64,000 nt of DNA from Ottelia alismoides (lineage: Eukaryota > Streptophyta > Magnoliopsida > Alismatales > Hydrocharitaceae), in assembly GCA_037367405.1 (NCBI GenBank), contig JAZKJV010002317.1, forward strand, positions 1 through 64,000. Direction: 5' to 3'. A program made the translations under genes and the position numbers. The notes below the pieces were generated by a model. It made no database searches and was not told the DNA's origin. It worked only from the letters and a program-made list of their open reading frames with translations. Positions 59,640 through 64,000 of the stretch are shown piece by piece (positions within the stretch are counted from its first letter, which is position 1; each line of letters starts with the position of its first letter).

Positions 59640-60326
59640 TGAGATTTAATTTGGCAGCATTGACAGCTAGAGGAGGACATCCACTACCACTAAATATTCC
59701 CATAGTCACATTACGTGATGAGTATGACCCTGGAGTGAGCATAATATAACATTGAATTCAGTTGCCATGGAATCAAGGTCTATACGATCTTAGAACATCA
59801 TTCATATAACTTCTTCTCAAGTTCTATAAGAATACTACTAAGGAGCCATTCATATTTTTACTGCAATTTGAGATGATTTGTGGGACGACCATCTATCTAA
59901 ATGTTATGCATGAGGTTATATGCCTTAAGACCTTCCCCTTTGCCTGGGCAGATAAGGCACTTTACTGGCTTAATAATTTGGGGAGGATCCACATTCCTAC
60001 ATAAGTATTTTCCTATTGTACGAACCAATGCGATGAGGAGCCAAATCTCGAATTTCACACAACATTCCCGTAAGTCTTTCCATGAGGCATGGGAGAGCTA
60101 CAAAGATATTATAGAAAAATGCCCTCATCATGAGATTCCAGAGAAGGTACTGATTCAGAATTTTTTTGGGGGATTACATGCTAATATACAAGGATTGGTA
60201 AGTGCAACGTATTGCTACAGTTATTTGAATAAAGATGTCGAGTTGATTTGGACCATCTATGAAGAGATGGCCGAGAACTCCAGAGTTGTTGATTCCACTC
60301 ACACATATCAGAAGATCACTCTATAA
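59640..60326 (+). pseudogene. Athila-like gag remnant of element D
   Basis: The retrotransposon gag fold is readable across a frame change near 60000. First come PFIFLLQFEMICGT and CLKTFPFAWADKALYWLNNL (normally LRLFPFSLRDKA-WLN). Then, in the frame open from 59901, come KYFPIVRTNAMRSQISNF, SFHEAWESYKDIIEKCPHHE and IQNFFGGL. Gag would form the virus-like particle shell in the cytoplasm. Earlier stop codons and the frameshift make it non-functional. Confidence 0.8.
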
Positions 60327-61740
60327 CTACCACACTAGCGAGATCATCAGAAGGTGGCTAATATAGCTGATTCTGATTCACGATATAAAGGAATGGCATT
60401 AATTTGTGAGAAACTTTATGTAGTTTACGTAATTCAGAACCGATTCAGAAGTTGTAGAAGTTGCAAGCGATGGAGAAGATTTCTTTATTTCCTAAGCAGA
60501 TGAGTAATTTAGCGAAGAAGGTGGATGAGATTCAGATGCAAAGCCAGATACATTTTGTACAGACCGAGGCAAGAACTTATATTGAGATTCCACATATCAC
60601 TTTGCATGAGGATTCATCCACTGCCAATCATAGCCAGATCCCTATTCTTGCAATAGAGAATGTTGATGCTTCTCCTACTTTTGAGATTAATCAGATTTGG
60701 TACACTCCAAATCCTTATCAGTCTCCACCACAATCACATCGCAAAGCGACCAACATACATGGCAACAGATCCACCAACAGCTTGGTTTTCAGTACTACCA
60801 TTCTTGAAGGTAGTTTATGCAGCACTAGTCTCATCATTATTCCCATCTGATACTAGTATATTCGAGCCAGTCTCTAGTTCTACATTACTAGCACCAGCAG
60901 TAGTCGCATTCTATTACGCAACAATCTTCATAACGTTATAGATCTTTGCATACTTAATCTAGGTAGGGAAGATCATAGAGTCATGGGCAGGCTACTATGT
61001 TTGAGTTGTCAGCACAGTTCTTAACCCTAAACTAGATCATGGATATGTTGAGCAGGCTCTAGGTAACCCACAAGATTGAGATGGAGCGAGTTAACCATTG
61101 CCTTGATTAGTTAAATTCCCCCAAGACTACTTGTCTAATGTTACCACAAATGAATCCAAACAACCAATTAAAGCATCGCAACATGGAATCGGGTAGATAA
61201 TACTAAGGGTAAGGTCACTTTTCCTGAATTTTTAGCTAACGACAATCGTCTCAGGAGTGGTAGACAGCCACCAGTACCTGATCTAGTAGAGGAGGGAGCT
61301 ATACATGATGGGGAGCAAAAATTCAATCACAAGGAGCTACATTCTAATGCAGAGGAGGATCACCATGATAATGCCAAAGATGGAAGTGATGCTGAGACAC
61401 TATACATGGACATAGGCGATTCTGATGTTGATATCACGCTAGCCCATGTAGACACAATTGAAGAACTTTCTTCTCCTATGTTTGAGAATTTTGTAGATAA
61501 TTCTGATACTCTCAGTGTATATATTGATTCCAATGAAATGAATAAATATGTAAACTTCGTTGTTCCTGAGATTATTCCTTTTCCTGATGATTTATTTAGT
61601 AAAGGAAATAAAAAGTTCAAAAAGAATGATGTGGCTCCAGAAACTGAAAATTACTTAAAGATCACATATTTTTAAAGATATCGTTGCATGATGCCTTAGA
61701 TCATTTTCCTACAATCAATCAATAGTTGAAGAATAGATGT
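60327..61740 (+). pseudogene. Gag-protease linker region of element D
   Basis: Broken coding sequence: a coiled-coil-like 60461-60560 piece (MEKISLFPKQMSNLAKKVDE), a Pro/Gln/Tyr-rich stretch (QIWYTPNPYQSPPQ), then an acidic piece open at 61406-61675 ending in a stop. This matches the low-conservation linker of Athila polyproteins and the broken linker at 49099-50040. Confidence 0.55.
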
Positions 61741-62157
61741 ACAACACGTAGGAAAAGGAAGTGATGTACTAAGAAGCACATCTTGACGAAGGCCATGTCT
61801 TGCGCAATTTAACACAAGCTACCCAAGAAGAAGAGATATTCGGGTACTCATTATGTCAGATGTGAGATTTCAAATGCTACATTCGCACTCTCTTAGACAA
61901 TGGTTCCTTCATTTTGTTACCATCTTTGTTACTGAATAAACTTGAGTTAGGTCCTCTTACAAATCATGAGCGATCCTTATGATCGATCAGTAAAGAGACC
62001 TGGGGCCAGTTTGAGGAATATTATCGTAACCATGTTGGGTTTGCAATTCGCAGTGGACTTCACTGTCCTAGACATGGATTGCCCCCATATAGTTACACCT
62101 TACCCAGATCATTCTCCAGAGGCCTTTCTTGTATACTGCGAAGGTTCTCTTTAATGA
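61741..62157 (+). pseudogene. Athila-like protease remnant of element D
   Basis: Near 61885 the active site reads LLDNGSFILLPSLLLNKL, with Asp-Asn-Gly where A has Asp-Asp-Asp. After a frame change DRSVKRPG and VTMLGLQFAVDFTVLDMD follow. The conserved (I/V)LGRPFL motif is not seen before the stop. Confidence 0.65.
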
Positions 62158-62241
62158 TGATACTGTCAAGGTATTTTTTTTCACATCAAGGTCGAGCAGG
62201 TACGTATTGAGATTGAGAGAGAATCGTCCATTTACATTGTT

Positions 62242-62622
62242 GTGTTTACATACAGTTCAGATGTCATGAGTTCCTTAGCCAGTTGTGATAACATGGATGG
62301 GGTTCATTACGATGATGTTGGGAGGTATCTCATTGAGACCCATGATACCCTAGTTGAGGACGGGTTAGTTACTATAGTTGGCAGTGCTTCTGCGAGTAAA
62401 TTGTACACTAGCATGGATGACGATCAGATGGAGTATAATATTGTTGAAGTTGTTGTAGATATTTTAAAGAGTTTACTTGATTCCTCTACTTCATATGATC
62501 TAGAACCAGACTACCACTTATCTGAGTTCTTTAGTTCTAGCCCTTCTGAGGATGAGCATAGCACAGACTCGGATGATGTCCTTTCAGACTTCATAGACAT
62601 CTTCTATAGTTTGACTTTATAG
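62242..62622 (+). pseudogene. Acidic region after protease in element D
   Basis: A 126-codon open stretch rich in Asp/Ser (YDLEPDYHLSEFFSSSPSED), equivalent in place and composition to the Ser/Asp-rich C-terminal part of the element A frame. It ends just before the LTR insertion. Function unknown. Confidence 0.4.
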
Positions 62623-62643
62623 CACATTGAGATGGTGGATAGC

Positions 62644-64000
62644 TGATCGACCCGAATTTTATCCTTTTAATAGTATCAAATTAACGATTTCATTGTAGTC
62701 AGATAAATTCGAATTGATCAAAATTTTAACTGCACGAATCGATGAATTAAATATTGTGCGGTTTGATGTATTTTTAACCTTGGTAAGCCCTAGGGTCGTC
62801 TAAAGGAGGCAAAGGGACAACTTCAGATCAGATTAGGTGAATTCGCTCATGATTTTCCTAGCGGATTTTTTTGTAAATTTTTTATAAGATAAAAATGGAA
62901 GTGCACATATGCAATTGAGCGAGGTTATTAAGAAAACAATCCACGTAGCCAAATTAATTTTTAATGTGAAACTAATCCAAATTAACCAAGTTGTATTTTT
63001 CTGTAAACCTAATGATAATTGTAAAATGTATTTTTTTGGAATTTTTATATTTAAAATGCAATGATAAAAAATACAAACTTTTTTGGGTTTTTCAAGCAAT
63101 TTATCGTGCAAACAAAATGCAAAAATTATGAAAACTTTACTGGAAGTGAAATATGACGAAATGAAGCTATAGTAATATTTTTGAAATTTTTTGACATTTT
63201 ATGATTTTTTAAAAAAAAATTAAGGAAAACAGAGTGACTGCGAGTATTTTATTTTTAATAAATCCGCAAAATCAAATTATCCAAAGACTAATTTATCTCA
63301 AATACATATTTAAATTAGAAATCCAAAAGAGTTGAAATTTCTCAAGAATGGTCATTATGGATTTAATTAAAAATCATTTATTGAAATCACTAAGGAATTT
63401 TTTTATGCAAAAGACAACTCCGATTTCGATAAAATTTGGATTGTAGTTAAAACACAAGTAGAGGCATCATGATTTTTTCACAATTTTTAGAGAAAGAAAT
63501 ATGTATGTGCGAATTTTAGAGCTTAAATGGGCAAAATATCACTAAATTTCAAACTCTGATTTTTAATAAATTATCCAATGCTCACAAAAATGCAAATAAA
63601 TATCCAAATGATAAAGAATTACTTGCTCAATAATGTGCTATTTTTCATTAAAGCAATTTTGATGTCCAAATTAATACGTAAACACATGGGCATCTTTAAA
63701 ATACATCAATTAAAAAAAGTAATTAAAATGTGCATAGGGATGCTTTTGCAAATAAAGAAAACTAAATGATGAAGATGTAATTTTCTAAAAAAATAAAAGG
63801 ACCTCCTCACACCCATGTCTAGGGCACGATCATGAGGGGACACACAAGAGTGGTTGGGGTAGCGAGAACATGCACGACAGAGGCGGTTAGCAGCCTAGGC
63901 AATGCGAGCTCGCGGGATCGGCGTAAGGCGGGCTGAGGGCTTCATGCAGCGTGGCATACATCGTCTATGTGGAGCGATGAAAAGGCGGAGGGGCTGACCT
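62644..64000 (-). repeat. A-family LTR, inner end, running out of window
   Basis: From TGATCGACCCG (the LTR end CGGGTCGATCA on the minus strand) upward the sequence follows the end of the A and B LTRs: GGTTATTAAGAAAACAATCC matches 9418-9437, and the GC-rich block begins near 63830. No primer site lies next to its inner end (element D coding sequence follows instead), so it is a solo LTR or the 3' LTR of an element whose body lies beyond the window. It is inserted in element D. Confidence 0.8.

Larger units (their letters stand above)
54387..62643 (+). mobile_element. Element D: Athila-like element, 5' half
   Basis: LTR, mutated primer site, gag and protease remnants lie in order on the plus strand, and the element is then interrupted at 62644 by an A-family LTR on the other strand. 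Its LTR is the inverted counterpart of the element C LTR. Polymerase and integrase are not in the window, so autonomy cannot be judged. Coding parts are frameshifted. Confidence 0.78.

Noticed and set aside
1..64000. CRISPR arrays, tRNA and rRNA genes, bacterial operons
   Set aside because: None seen. Direct repeats found are LTRs or local duplications, and the DNA is clearly plant nuclear repeat sequence.

Overview
This window looks like gene-poor, repeat-rich nuclear DNA of a flowering plant. The signs are Athila-type Ty3/gypsy elements with LTRs of about 3.5 kb and tRNA-Asp-type primer sites, a Ty1/copia element, a CACTA element with plant TNP2, DUF4216 and Ptta/En/Spm modules, a hAT-type and several foldback elements, a plant LINE, and two broken cellular genes (exosome RRP40 and a NAC-like factor). 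I cannot place it more finely. I see no intact cellular gene, rRNA, tRNA or CRISPR array.

Layout. (1) 1-12167, minus strand: element A, a non-autonomous Athila-like retrotransposon. Its 3' LTR is cut by the window start and its 5' LTR lacks about its first 480 bases. Its only long reading frame is open (854 codons) and carries a retropepsin-like domain, without gag, reverse transcriptase or integrase. (2) 12168-16446: a broken RRP40 3' end, a 377-bp foldback element and a decayed LINE reverse transcriptase. (3) 16447-20976: AT-rich DNA with no recognisable gene. (4) 20982-25321: a young copia element with a 5-bp target duplication (TCTTC). It sits about 20 bp before the start codon of a NAC-like pseudogene (25346-27366), which also carries a 904-bp hAT-type insertion. 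(5) 28248-54386: apparently a CACTA element (left end at 28248, transposase remnants at 51154-53460) split by a minus-strand Athila-like element C (3' LTR 28390-31427, decayed pol 33480-36460, 5' LTR fragment to 51153). Element C is itself split by plus-strand element B (36512-44161), a decayed relative of A, followed by a divergent LTR and more retroelement debris. (6) 54387-62643, plus strand: element D, with LTR, primer site, decayed gag and protease, broken at 62644 by an A-family LTR on the minus strand that runs out of the window.

The most unusual signal is the A/B family. Its members keep only a protease-type reading frame between very long LTRs. The LTRs carry a strong splice donor, and an acceptor candidate lies beyond the primer site, so the frame could be expressed from a spliced RNA. 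The region before the 3' LTR holds hairpins of about 30 bases, each followed by a polypurine tract that resembles the true PPT. Element C, a full-pol relative, has the same array. All family names rest on reading the sequence; no database search was possible.
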